A stretch of 7,552 bases of DNA from a candidate division Zixibacteria bacterium 4484_93 (GTDB lineage Bacteria > UBP14 > UBA6098 > 4484-93). The notes under the pieces were generated by a model that saw only the letters and a list, made by a program, of their open reading frames with translations, ran no database searches and was not told the origin of the DNA. The position numbers were made by a program, and so were the translations under genes. The stretch spans positions 358 through 7,909 of the forward strand of contig NATO01000060.1 in assembly GCA_002085385.1 (NCBI GenBank). The letters run 5' to 3'. This document shows, one piece after another, positions 1 to 4,909 of the stretch (position 1 is the first letter of the stretch; the number at the start of each line of letters is the position of its first letter).

Positions 1-117
1 GTATGGATTATTCGCAAGAGACTCCACCGCTTTTATCACCCTCCGAATAATCTTCGGCTCGATATTCCGAAGCTCCCGTTCGGCAGTGCTTTTCCATTGT
101 ATCTCATAGGATGCCAT
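1..117 (-). CDS. relE: RelE/ParE-family toxin, N-terminal part (cut by window edge)
   Basis: Reading leftward from an ATG at 117, 39 codons stay open to the window edge, beginning MASYEIQWKSTAERELRN. The pattern of a short beta strand (YEIQWKSTA), then a charged helix, then a second helix ending in ESLANNPY, is typical of the first 40 residues of RelE/ParE-superfamily toxins. RelE members cleave mRNA on the ribosome and ParE members poison gyrase; this fragment cannot say which, because the C-terminal residues lie outside the window. It overlaps the upstream antitoxin gene by 14 nt, the usual coupled layout for this family. The family call is fairly secure; the exact toxin mechanism is not. 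Confidence 0.8.
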   Translation of the reverse strand, partial: MASYEIQWKSTAERELRNIEPKIIRRVIKAVESLANNPY

Positions 118-295
118 CTGCCCTTAGCCGTTTTTTGAGTTCGTCGAAGGGAATTGTGGGTTCATCGCGTCGTTCGGCGATTATCGCGAGGTCGTGAAGA
201 TCCTCGAGCATTTCCTCGTATTCGTCAAACGGAAGAAGCACAGCCGTCTTTTTCCCGTTATCATCGACAAGATACTGCTTATGAAGCTTTGCCAT
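104..295 (-). CDS. relB: RelB/Phd-YefM-type antitoxin
   Basis: This 63-residue protein should neutralise the toxin encoded directly downstream and, as in the family, may also repress the operon. Residues 7-30 (QYLVDDNGKKTAVLLPFDEYEE) match the N-terminal fold of Phd/YefM/RelB antitoxins, where a conserved 'AV.LP..EYE' strand-helix sits. Residues 34-63 (HDLAIIAERRDEPTIPFDEL and onward) look like the flexible toxin-wrapping tail. The start is well supported: an AGAGGAGGA ribosome site (301-309, minus strand) lies about 5 nt before the ATG. The stop lies inside the toxin gene (14-nt overlap). RelB and Phd families cannot be cleanly separated by eye, so the symbol is provisional. Confidence 0.8.
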   Translation of the reverse strand: MAKLHKQYLVDDNGKKTAVLLPFDEYEEMLEDLHDLAIIAERRDEPTIPFDELKKRLRADGIL

Positions 296-359
296 AGTTA
301 TCCTCCTCTGTTTCCTTCAGCCTGTGGTATTCCTCGTTTCCCGTTCTCTATTGCCCATT

Positions 360-388
360 GATATAATTCATCATCCGTTCGCGGGCAA
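360..388 (-). promoter_or_regulatory. Weak candidate promoter before relB
   Basis: In the 112-bp gap between hicB and the RelB-type gene the minus strand holds TTGCCC (388-383), a 17-nt spacer and TATATC (365-360). The spacing is ideal but the -10 box lacks the final T. It could give the second TA pair its own expression, or be chance in a short gap. I see no terminator hairpin in the gap, so read-through from hicA is equally possible. Confidence 0.25.
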
Positions 389-407
389 AGGAGCGCTTTT
401 CTGCAAA

Positions 408-620
408 TTACGCAAACATCAAGCGACGGCCCACAGGCTTCGGCACCGGGTCGCCGAACTCTCTCGCCGTATCGATCCAGAGTTGAATAGCCGCATTTAC
501 ATTTTTCAGCGCTTCTTCCTGCGTGTCCCCGTGCGCCATACATCCGGGGAGTTGCGGCACTTCGGCAACGAAAACCTGGTCTTCATCGCTCCAGTAAATA
601 ATAGTTTCATACTTTTCCAT
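408..620 (-). CDS. hicB: HicB-family antitoxin (short form)
   Basis: This 70-residue protein is the antitoxin partner of HicA. Residues 3-30 (KYETIIYWSDEDQVFVAEVP, then QLPGCMAHGD) show the HicB signature: a beta hairpin followed by 'VP.LPGC.A.G.T..EAL.N'. Residues 32-56 form the helix that follows, and the C-terminal GRRLMFA is the usual end of the short HicB class. There is no appended helix-turn-helix or ribbon-helix-helix domain, unlike longer HicB proteins that repress their own promoter, so autoregulation by this protein alone is doubtful. Its ATG overlaps the hicA stop by one base (TAATG), giving tight translational coupling. The length is normal for the short subgroup. Confidence 0.92.
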   Translation of the reverse strand: MEKYETIIYWSDEDQVFVAEVPQLPGCMAHGDTQEEALKNVNAAIQLWIDTAREFGDPVPKPVGRRLMFA

Positions 621-874
621 TATATATCACCCCCGAGACGGTATTTCACGATTACATTTCTCACCTGACGAACCTGATAGGGTTTCGTTTTGTTATCATC
701 CTTTTGGATGTTGATTTTTTCTTCGATTCCAGATTTCCGAAACAGATGGTGACTACCGTGGATGCGCTCTTCGAATCCCAATCCGATGAGCAACCGACGC
801 AAATCGGAAAACCGGATATTCGCATCGGACGAGCCACTCAGGATTTGTAAAAGAAGTTTATCGGATTTGCCCAT
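620..874 (-). CDS. hicA: HicA-family mRNA interferase toxin
   Basis: HicA toxins are small dsRBD-like RNases that cut mRNA using a conserved histidine. This 84-residue protein shows the signature at residues 40-47 (GSHHLFRK), with His42/His43 as catalytic candidates, preceded by a helix with DLRRLLIGLGFEE and followed by the strand INIQ and a C-terminal KPYQVRQVRNVI helix typical of this subgroup. It is longer than minimal HicA (about 60 residues) but within the family range and appears intact. It is the first gene of the leftward locus, with hicB starting on its stop codon. A purine-rich site (GAGGAA...AAGGGA, about 881-900) precedes the ATG. The promoter lies about 45-75 bp upstream. Confidence 0.9.
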   Translation of the reverse strand: MGKSDKLLLQILSGSSDANIRFSDLRRLLIGLGFEERIHGSHHLFRKSGIEEKINIQKDDNKTKPYQVRQVRNVIVKYRLGGDI

Positions 875-918
875 CGTGGATTCCCTTTTCCTCGTTCCTC
901 AGCCTGTATTTATTAAAA

Positions 919-947
919 AATATAATCGGTGGTGAGAATAAAGTCAA
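919..947 (-). promoter_or_regulatory. Sigma70-like promoter of hicAB(-relBE)
   Basis: On the minus strand TTGACT (947-942) is followed by exactly 17 nt and TATATT (924-919), a near-consensus promoter. Transcription would start near 912, giving a leader of roughly 38 nt before hicA. TTTATT/AATAAA arms (908-913 and 937-942) flank the -10 region and could be part of an operator, though such short AT-rich arms arise easily by chance. Confidence 0.65.
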
Positions 948-1112
948 GCAGAAAAGAGTGGAGAAGATAGTGAGAGAGCTCTTGTTTGTGTGAGTTTTCC
1001 TGTTGAATTCCGTTATAGTATGGATGAATAGTCTGGGGCGTCTCCATATCCTTACTCATAAAACAGCTCGTCAAAGATATAGATTAAACAGAAGTCAATG
1101 TCAAGAAAAACA

Positions 1113-1140
1113 GAGGTCCCTTGTTACCTCGATAAAATCG
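1113..1140. repeat. Adjacent small inverted repeats, possible operator
   Basis: GAGGT (1113-1117) pairs with ACCTC (1126-1130) around an 8-nt loop, and CGAT-aaa-ATCG (1130-1140) follows immediately. Both sit directly upstream of the candidate -35 box at 1142. The position fits a regulator binding site; the arms are only 4-5 bp, so chance is a serious alternative. Confidence 0.25.
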
Positions 1141-1141
1141 G

Positions 1142-1169
1142 TTGATTAAGTGAGAAATGTTTATATATT
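1142..1169 (+). promoter_or_regulatory. Candidate promoter for the macro-domain gene
   Basis: TTGATT (1142-1147), a 16-nt spacer and TATATT (1164-1169) form a plausible sigma70-type promoter. Transcription would begin near 1176, leaving a leader of about 28 nt that carries the strong GGAAGGAGG site (1190-1198) before the ATG at 1204. This placement argues against the upstream GTG at 1150 being the true start. Confidence 0.5.
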
Positions 1170-1203
1170 TGTTTTCGATGATTTCTACGGGAAGGAGGCA
1201 AGA

Positions 1204-1737
1204 ATGGAGGTGAGAGTCGGGAAAGCTCGTATAAAGGTCGTTTTGGGTGATATTACCGAGCAGGATACAGAGGCTATCACCAATGCCGCAAACGACCATC
1301 TCTGGATGGGAACAGGTGTTGCGGGTGCAATAAAATCCAAAGGGGGAGAGACAATCGAGCTTGAGGCAATGAAACAGGGTCCTATACCTATTGGCTCCGC
1401 TGTTGTAACGAGTGCAGGGAAGCTTCCGCAGAGGTATGTTGTCCACGCTGCCGTTATGGGACAGAGGCTTGAGGCAACAGAAGATTCCATCCGTGATGCC
1501 ACACGCTCGACCATCCTGCTCTGTGAGGAGAAGAGGATAAGCTCTGTCAGTCTACCTGCCTTTGGAACAGGTGTCGGACGCTTCCCGGCAGCAAGGTGTG
1601 CCGAGATTATGGTCGATGCCTGCATTGACACACTTCTGAACACAAAGAACATAAGCGAGGTCAGACTGGTGCTTTTTGATAAGCCGACATATGATAAATT
1701 TGTCTCTACGCTTGAATCGAGGTTCAAGAGGAGGTGA
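1204..1737 (+). CDS. Macro-domain (ADP-ribose-binding) protein
   Basis: This 177-residue protein is a stand-alone macro domain, a fold that binds ADP-ribose and in some members hydrolyses ADP-ribosyl or O-acetyl-ADP-ribose bonds in the cytoplasm. Visible motifs are GDIT (15-18), the adenine/ribose loop NAAN (27-30), the diphosphate loop GTGVAGAI (36-43), and the second loop PAFGTGVGRFP (118-128). The first loop reads GVAG where MacroD-type hydrolases have GVDG, so the catalytic Asp of that subgroup appears absent; binding or a different chemistry is possible. The ATG at 1204 is chosen because GGAAGGAGG lies just ahead and the domain starts right after it. It ends 2 nt before the DJ-1-family gene, so the two are probably co-translated. 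Confidence 0.88.
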   Translation: MEVRVGKARIKVVLGDITEQDTEAITNAANDHLWMGTGVAGAIKSKGGETIELEAMKQGPIPIGSAVVTSAGKLPQRYVVHAAVMGQRLEATEDSIRDATRSTILLCEEKRISSVSLPAFGTGVGRFPAARCAEIMVDACIDTLLNTKNISEVRLVLFDKPTYDKFVSTLESRFKRR

Positions 1738-1739
1738 AA

Positions 1740-2372
1740 ATGCTCTCGAGGGCAATTCTTGTATCGGTTTTGTTGGGGTTTGTGACTTTCGAGGTCGCCT
1801 GTTCGAGGGGAGCAAAAAGGATAGAGGAGACGAAGGAGGAGCATATGGAGAAAAAAGGTAAGATTGCAATGGTTATCGCCCCGAATGACTTCCGTGACGA
1901 GGAGTATCTTGTGCCAAAGAAGCTCTTTGAGGAAGCAGGGTATGAGGTGGTGACATTCTCCAAGTCAACAGCGGTATCCATCGGTATGCTCGGGGCAAGG
2001 GTTACTCCCGATGAGAAACTTGCTGACCTGCGTCTTGATGAGTTCGTTGCTGTTGACTTCGTCGGCGGGGTAGGTGCAACCTTCTACTGGGATGATACGG
2101 TAGCACTTGGAGTAGCGTCCTCTGCTTACGAGAAAGGGAAGGTCGTCGCTGCGATATGCCTGGCTCCTGTCATACTTGCGAATGCAGGGCTTCTATCCGG
2201 CAAGAACGCCACCGTCTTCAAGTCGGCGAAGGAGAAATTGATTGCCAAGGGTGCGAAATACACGGCTGCCGATGTCGAGGTGGCTGGAAGGATTATCACA
2301 GGAAATGGACCATCTGCTGCGAAGAAGTTCGCCAAAGCAATAATAAAGGCACTGGAAGAGAAAAAGGAGTGA
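1740..2372 (+). CDS. DJ-1/PfpI-family protein with N-terminal hydrophobic leader
   Basis: This 210-residue protein belongs to the DJ-1/PfpI superfamily, which includes glyoxalase/deglycase-like enzymes, chaperones and proteases. The core begins near residue 36 (MEKKGKIAMVIAPNDF). It has Glu55 in the F-x-D-x-E motif (51-55), the GG turn at 109-110, and the nucleophile-elbow Cys140 in AAICLAPVILANAG. The residue after Cys is Leu, not the His of PfpI-type proteases. Residues 5-20 are hydrophobic and end in EVAC (Cys21), resembling a lipoprotein signal but with an off-consensus Glu at -3, so export or anchoring is uncertain. Two starts have good ribosome sites: ATG 1740 (AGAGGAGG) and ATG 1845 (AAGGAGGAG, 1833-1841); the second would give a leaderless 175-residue cytosolic form. 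It follows the macro gene by 2 nt. Confidence 0.87.
   Translation: MLSRAILVSVLLGFVTFEVACSRGAKRIEETKEEHMEKKGKIAMVIAPNDFRDEEYLVPKKLFEEAGYEVVTFSKSTAVSIGMLGARVTPDEKLADLRLDEFVAVDFVGGVGATFYWDDTVALGVASSAYEKGKVVAAICLAPVILANAGLLSGKNATVFKSAKEKLIAKGAKYTAADVEVAGRIITGNGPSAAKKFAKAIIKALEEKKE
1833..1847 (+). promoter_or_regulatory. Internal ribosome site and ATG at DJ-1 core start
   Basis: AAGGAGGAG (1833-1841) lies with 5-nt spacing (from GGAGG) before an in-frame ATG at 1845, the exact point where the conserved DJ-1 fold begins. The spacing equals that of the upstream start at 1740. The site also encodes TKEEH, a linker, so the match could be coincidence from Glu/Lys codons. Confidence 0.45.
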
Positions 2373-2387
2373 AGAATAATACTGATG

Positions 2388-2415
2388 TCCTGCTTGTTAT
2401 TCCGAAATAGCAGGA
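2388..2415 (+). repeat. Hairpin between DJ-1 gene and gatC
   Basis: TCCTGC (2388-2393) pairs with GCAGGA (2410-2415), and inside it TATT pairs with AATA around a CCGA loop, with a 4-nt bulge on the left arm. It lies in the 59-bp gap just before the gatC ribosome site (AGGGGGT, 2421-2427). There is no U-tract, so it is not a standard intrinsic terminator; it may mark a processing or attenuation point, or be incidental. Confidence 0.3.
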
Positions 2416-2431
2416 TAGTCAGGGGGTATCT

Positions 2432-2719
2432 ATGAAGGTCGACAGTGCTCTTGTCAAAAAGGTAGCAGCCCTTGCCCGACTTGAATTCTCCGAGGGCTCG
2501 CTCGCCTCGTTTGTCCCGGAATTTGCAAAGATTATCTCATACATCGAGAAGATAAACGAGCTCCCGCTCGAGGATTTGTCCCCACTCTCGCATCCGGTTG
2601 GAGGGGAGCAGATGCTTCGGGAGGATAAGGTGAAAAGTTCTCTTTCGACATCGGATGCTCTATCGAATGCACCATCGAAAAAGGAGAGATTCTTCACTGT
2701 GCCGAGGGTGCTTGAATGA
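2432..2719 (+). CDS. gatC: Glu-tRNA(Gln)/Asp-tRNA(Asn) amidotransferase subunit C
   Basis: GatC is the small scaffold subunit of the GatCAB complex, which converts misacylated Glu-tRNA(Gln) or Asp-tRNA(Asn) to the amide forms in organisms lacking GlnRS or AsnRS. The 95-residue length is normal. Family marks are the N-terminal VAALARLEFSE (residues 11-21), the helix with YIEKINEL (37-44), the loop PLSHPVGGEQMLRED (51-65), and the C-terminal APSKKERFFTVPRVLE (80-95), which matches the usual 'AP....g.f.vP.v.e' end. AGGGGGT lies about 4 nt before the ATG. No gatA or gatB is in the window, so those partners must lie elsewhere. Its stop overlaps the kdsB start (ATGA), giving coupled translation. 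Confidence 0.93.
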   Translation: MKVDSALVKKVAALARLEFSEGSLASFVPEFAKIISYIEKINELPLEDLSPLSHPVGGEQMLREDKVKSSLSTSDALSNAPSKKERFFTVPRVLE

Positions 2720-3450
2720 GGGTTGTCGGCGTCATCCCGGCAAGGCTGGAGAGCACGCGGCTACCAGGGAAGCCACTTTTGTCCCTTGGAGGGAGACCGA
2801 TAATAGAATGGGTCTGGGAGAATGCAAAAAGAGCAAAGCTTATCGATGAGCTTGTCGTTGCAACAGACTCTAAAGAGATAAGAAACAGAGCTGAGGGGTT
2901 CGGTGCGAGGGTGTTTGTCACATCATCTGCTCCTCGCTCGGGGACAGAGAGGGTCGCCGAGGTTGCGAGGAGCTTTCCCGCTGATATATATCTCAACATC
3001 CAGGGAGATGAGCCGTTCCTTACAGGAGAACTCATCGATAAGGTAGTAAGGCTACTTGTCGAGGGTCCCGAGGCAGATGTAGCAACGCTTGCGGTGCCGG
3101 CTACAGAAAAAGAGTATCTTGACCCGAATGTTGTCAAGCTTGTTCTCGACGAGAGCGGCTTTGCGCTCTATTTCTCACGCTCGCCCATACCGTATTTCAG
3201 AAGGAGGGCTTGCACTCCCTCGAAGCATATAGGAATTTACGCTTACAGAAGGGAGACCCTCTTATCTCTGGCTGAGGAAGATATTTCTCCTCTGGCAGAG
3301 GCAGAATCACTCGAGCAGCTCGATTTCCTCTTCCACGGTAAAAGCATCCTCGTTGTGCTGGAAAAGAATCCACCTTTTCTTCTGGGGATTGACACACAAA
3401 CCGACTACCAGCGAGCAATCGATTATGTCTCATCGCTTCAGGAAGATTAA
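2716..3450 (+). CDS. kdsB: 3-deoxy-manno-octulosonate cytidylyltransferase (CMP-KDO synthetase)
   Basis: KdsB activates KDO with CTP to form CMP-KDO, the donor for the first inner-core sugars of lipopolysaccharide; it is cytoplasmic. The 244-residue protein has the full motif set: nucleotide loop PARLESTRLPGKPL (8-21), ATDS (49-52), SGTERVAE (75-82, usually SGTDRVAE), NIQGDEP with the metal-binding Asp98 (94-100), DPNVVK (136-141), LYFSRSPIPY (151-160), KHIGIYAYRR (170-179), ESLEQL (197-202) and GIDTQTD (224-230). Length and order are normal. The ATG overlaps the gatC stop by 4 nt, and the last 26 nt overlap the next gene. Its presence implies a Gram-negative cell envelope. Confidence 0.95.
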   Translation: MRVVGVIPARLESTRLPGKPLLSLGGRPIIEWVWENAKRAKLIDELVVATDSKEIRNRAEGFGARVFVTSSAPRSGTERVAEVARSFPADIYLNIQGDEPFLTGELIDKVVRLLVEGPEADVATLAVPATEKEYLDPNVVKLVLDESGFALYFSRSPIPYFRRRACTPSKHIGIYAYRRETLLSLAEEDISPLAEAESLEQLDFLFHGKSILVVLEKNPPFLLGIDTQTDYQRAIDYVSSLQED

Positions 3451-4306
3451 AAATCTACTCCTGTTTATTCCTATGCTCTTTATCTATTCCGTTTTTGTCA
3501 TCTTACCGCGGAAGACAGCACTTTGCATTGCATCAGATGTGGCGAAGCTCCTGTATCCACTTCTCAAGAAGGAAAAGAGGATAGCTTTTGATAACCTCGC
3601 AGTCATTGAGCCTGACCCATTGAAAAGAAGGCTTATTGTAAGAAAGCTATTTGTGAACATCGCAAAAAACCTCGTCGATATGATGAGGCTCTGGTGGCTC
3701 AGAAGAGATAAACTCTTTTCGGTTGTGGATGTCGAGGGTGAGGAGGAGATTCGCAAGCTCTATAACAGAGGGAAAGGTGTTCTCCTCATAACGACACATC
3801 AGGGTGCATTTGAGTATATCCCTGCTTACCTTGCGGCAAAGGGTTATAAGCTGGTTGTGGTCGGCAGGAGACTGTATGACCCGAGGCTCGATAGGATGCT
3901 TGTATCGATGAGGAGAAGCTGGGGAACGGTAAATCTGGCAACCGATAAGGAGCCGGAGAAACTCTCCAGATTCCTCTCTTCCGGATACCTTGTTGGGCTT
4001 CTGGTCGACTTGAACTTAAGAAGCGTCAAAAATGAGAAAAGCATTCTCTTCGGAAGAGAGGTGTTATCTCCAAAGGGACCTGTGCTTCTCGCCCTGAGGA
4101 GTTCATCTCCCGTTGTTCCGCTTGCAATAAGGAGAACAAGAGATGATAGGTTCAAGATAACGGTTCTGCCGGGATTTTATCTCTTGAGAAGTGGGAATCT
4201 GGATGAGGATGTGAGAGCGGGGCTTCTTCTCTTCAATCGGTGTGTGGAGAGTCTTATTATGCTCGCCGTTGATGAGTGGCCCTGGACACACCCGCGCTTT
4301 TTGTGA
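3425..4306 (+). CDS. LpxL/HtrB-type lipid A acyltransferase
   Basis: This 293-residue inner-membrane protein belongs to the lysophospholipid acyltransferase family that adds secondary acyl chains to KDO2-lipid A. It has an N-terminal membrane segment (about residues 10-27, LLLFIPMLFIYSVFVIL), the catalytic H-x4-E motif at 125-130 (HQGAFE), the region LVDLNLRSV (193-201) where LpxL-type enzymes have LxDQ, the FG...P.GP..LALRSSSPVVP block (209-232), and a C-terminal WPWTHPRF similar to the family's 'W.W.H.R.' ending. I chose ATG 3425, which overlaps kdsB by 26 nt; no strong ribosome site precedes it, so translation is probably coupled to kdsB. An ATG at 3473 would cut into the membrane segment. 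Adjacency to kdsB fits a role in LPS. The acyl chain and attachment site cannot be told, so no symbol is given. Confidence 0.85.
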   Translation: MSHRFRKIKNLLLFIPMLFIYSVFVILPRKTALCIASDVAKLLYPLLKKEKRIAFDNLAVIEPDPLKRRLIVRKLFVNIAKNLVDMMRLWWLRRDKLFSVVDVEGEEEIRKLYNRGKGVLLITTHQGAFEYIPAYLAAKGYKLVVVGRRLYDPRLDRMLVSMRRSWGTVNLATDKEPEKLSRFLSSGYLVGLLVDLNLRSVKNEKSILFGREVLSPKGPVLLALRSSSPVVPLAIRRTRDDRFKITVLPGFYLLRSGNLDEDVRAGLLLFNRCVESLIMLAVDEWPWTHPRFL

Positions 4307-4312
4307 TTTTGC

Positions 4313-4340
4313 TTGACAAGTTTCCTGCTTGGGCTTTTAT
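4313..4340 (+). promoter_or_regulatory. Candidate promoter of pyrR-pyrB-purH
   Basis: A perfect TTGACA (4313-4318) begins 6 nt after the acyltransferase stop. With a 16-nt spacer the -10 would be TTTTAT (4335-4340); TATTTT at 4338-4343 is an alternative with a 19-nt spacer. Both -10 boxes are imperfect. Transcription would start near 4347-4350, leaving a leader under 20 nt, with the TAAGGAGG ribosome site at 4353-4360. There is no room for an attenuator or a PyrR-binding leader hairpin. Confidence 0.45.
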
Positions 4341-4363
4341 TTTCTCATAAACTAAGGAGGATT

Positions 4364-4909
4364 ATGGGAAGCAAGCAGATTATGAACGAGACCGATATGA
4401 AAAATTCTCTCAAGAGGATTACATCGGAGATACTCGAGTGTAACCAGAACAACCTTAGCGCGCTTGCTCTCATCGGGGTAAAGACGAGGGGAGAGTATCT
4501 TGCGAAGAGGATATCGCATCTTCTGAAGAAGTGGGAGAAGCTCGATCTTCCGGTGGGGAGTGTCGATATTACACTTTATCGGGATGACTTCAGGGAGGTT
4601 GTGGAGTTGCCTGTTGCCCAGGCGACCGAGATTATGTTCCCTGTCAGGGGAAAGCATATCATACTTATCGATGATGTGCTGTTCACCGGCAGAACGGTGA
4701 GGGCTGCAATCGATGTTATAATCGACTTCGGACGACCAAAAACAATCCAGCTCGCTGTCCTTGTTGACATAGGCAACAGGGAATTCCCGATATGTCCCAA
4801 CTATGTCGGCAAGAGTATTCAGGTGGAGAAAAGTTCATTTGTCGAGGTGAAACTGAAAGAAATAGATGGAGAGGATAAGGTAATCCTCTTTACGCCGGAG
4901 GGAAAATGA
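4364..4909 (+). CDS. pyrR: PyrR homologue (pyrimidine regulator / uracil phosphoribosyltransferase family)
   Basis: PyrR binds UMP/UTP and PRPP, controls pyr operon expression by RNA binding in many bacteria, and often has uracil phosphoribosyltransferase activity. The 181-residue protein has GVKTRGEYLAKR (38-49), DITLYRDD (68-75), the PRPP loop IILIDDVLFTGRT (99-111) and FGRPKTIQLAVLVD (122-135), all strongly PyrR. The stretch normally reading DRGHRELPIRADYVGKN is altered to DIGNREFPICPNYVGKS (135-151), and Thr18 and His22 of Bacillus PyrR appear as Lys17 and Ser21, so RNA-contact residues are largely lost. The start at 4364 follows TAAGGAGG (4353-4360) with a short 3-nt gap; the in-frame TTG at 4313 is the promoter -35 and is rejected. 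Its stop overlaps pyrB (ATGA). Confidence 0.9.
   Translation: MGSKQIMNETDMKNSLKRITSEILECNQNNLSALALIGVKTRGEYLAKRISHLLKKWEKLDLPVGSVDITLYRDDFREVVELPVAQATEIMFPVRGKHIILIDDVLFTGRTVRAAIDVIIDFGRPKTIQLAVLVDIGNREFPICPNYVGKSIQVEKSSFVEVKLKEIDGEDKVILFTPEGK

Larger units (their letters stand above)
875..1203. other. Divergent intergenic region
   Basis: This 329-bp AT-rich stretch separates the leftward toxin-antitoxin genes from the rightward macro-domain gene. It contains the hicA promoter, a candidate rightward promoter, an 8-bp palindrome AGAGCTCT (975-982), and inverted repeats at 1113-1130 and 1130-1140. I see no credible protein-coding sequence; a GTG-started 18-codon extension of the macro gene begins at 1150 but has no ribosome site and contains the likely -10 box. 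The middle part (about 985-1100) holds nothing I can name. Confidence 0.6.

Noticed and set aside
298..543. 81-codon minus-strand reading frame overlapping hicB
   Set aside because: It overlaps most of hicB in another frame, has no ribosome site of its own and shows no family resemblance; the HicB frame has a clear signature.
1150..1203. GTG-started N-terminal extension of the macro-domain protein
   Set aside because: It has no ribosome site, would contain the likely -10 box, and the family domain begins right after the ATG at 1204, which has GGAAGGAGG ahead of it.
1185..1844. 219-codon minus-strand reading frame opposite the macro-domain gene
   Set aside because: It is low-complexity, Ser/Ala/Pro-rich and mirrors the codon bias of the real plus-strand gene, which has clear macro-domain motifs.
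3353..3424. Upstream ATG extension of the acyltransferase
   Set aside because: These 24 codons lie wholly within kdsB and encode polar sequence before the membrane segment; ATG 3425 gives the family's usual N-terminus.
4307..4363. PyrR-dependent attenuator or riboswitch upstream of pyrR
   Set aside because: The gap is only 57 bp, contains a promoter and ribosome site, and shows no PyrR-binding loop or terminator/antiterminator pair.
4639..4649. Palindrome CCCTG-T-CAGGG
   Set aside because: It lies inside the conserved pyrR coding sequence, has no flanking regulatory context, and is short enough to arise by chance.
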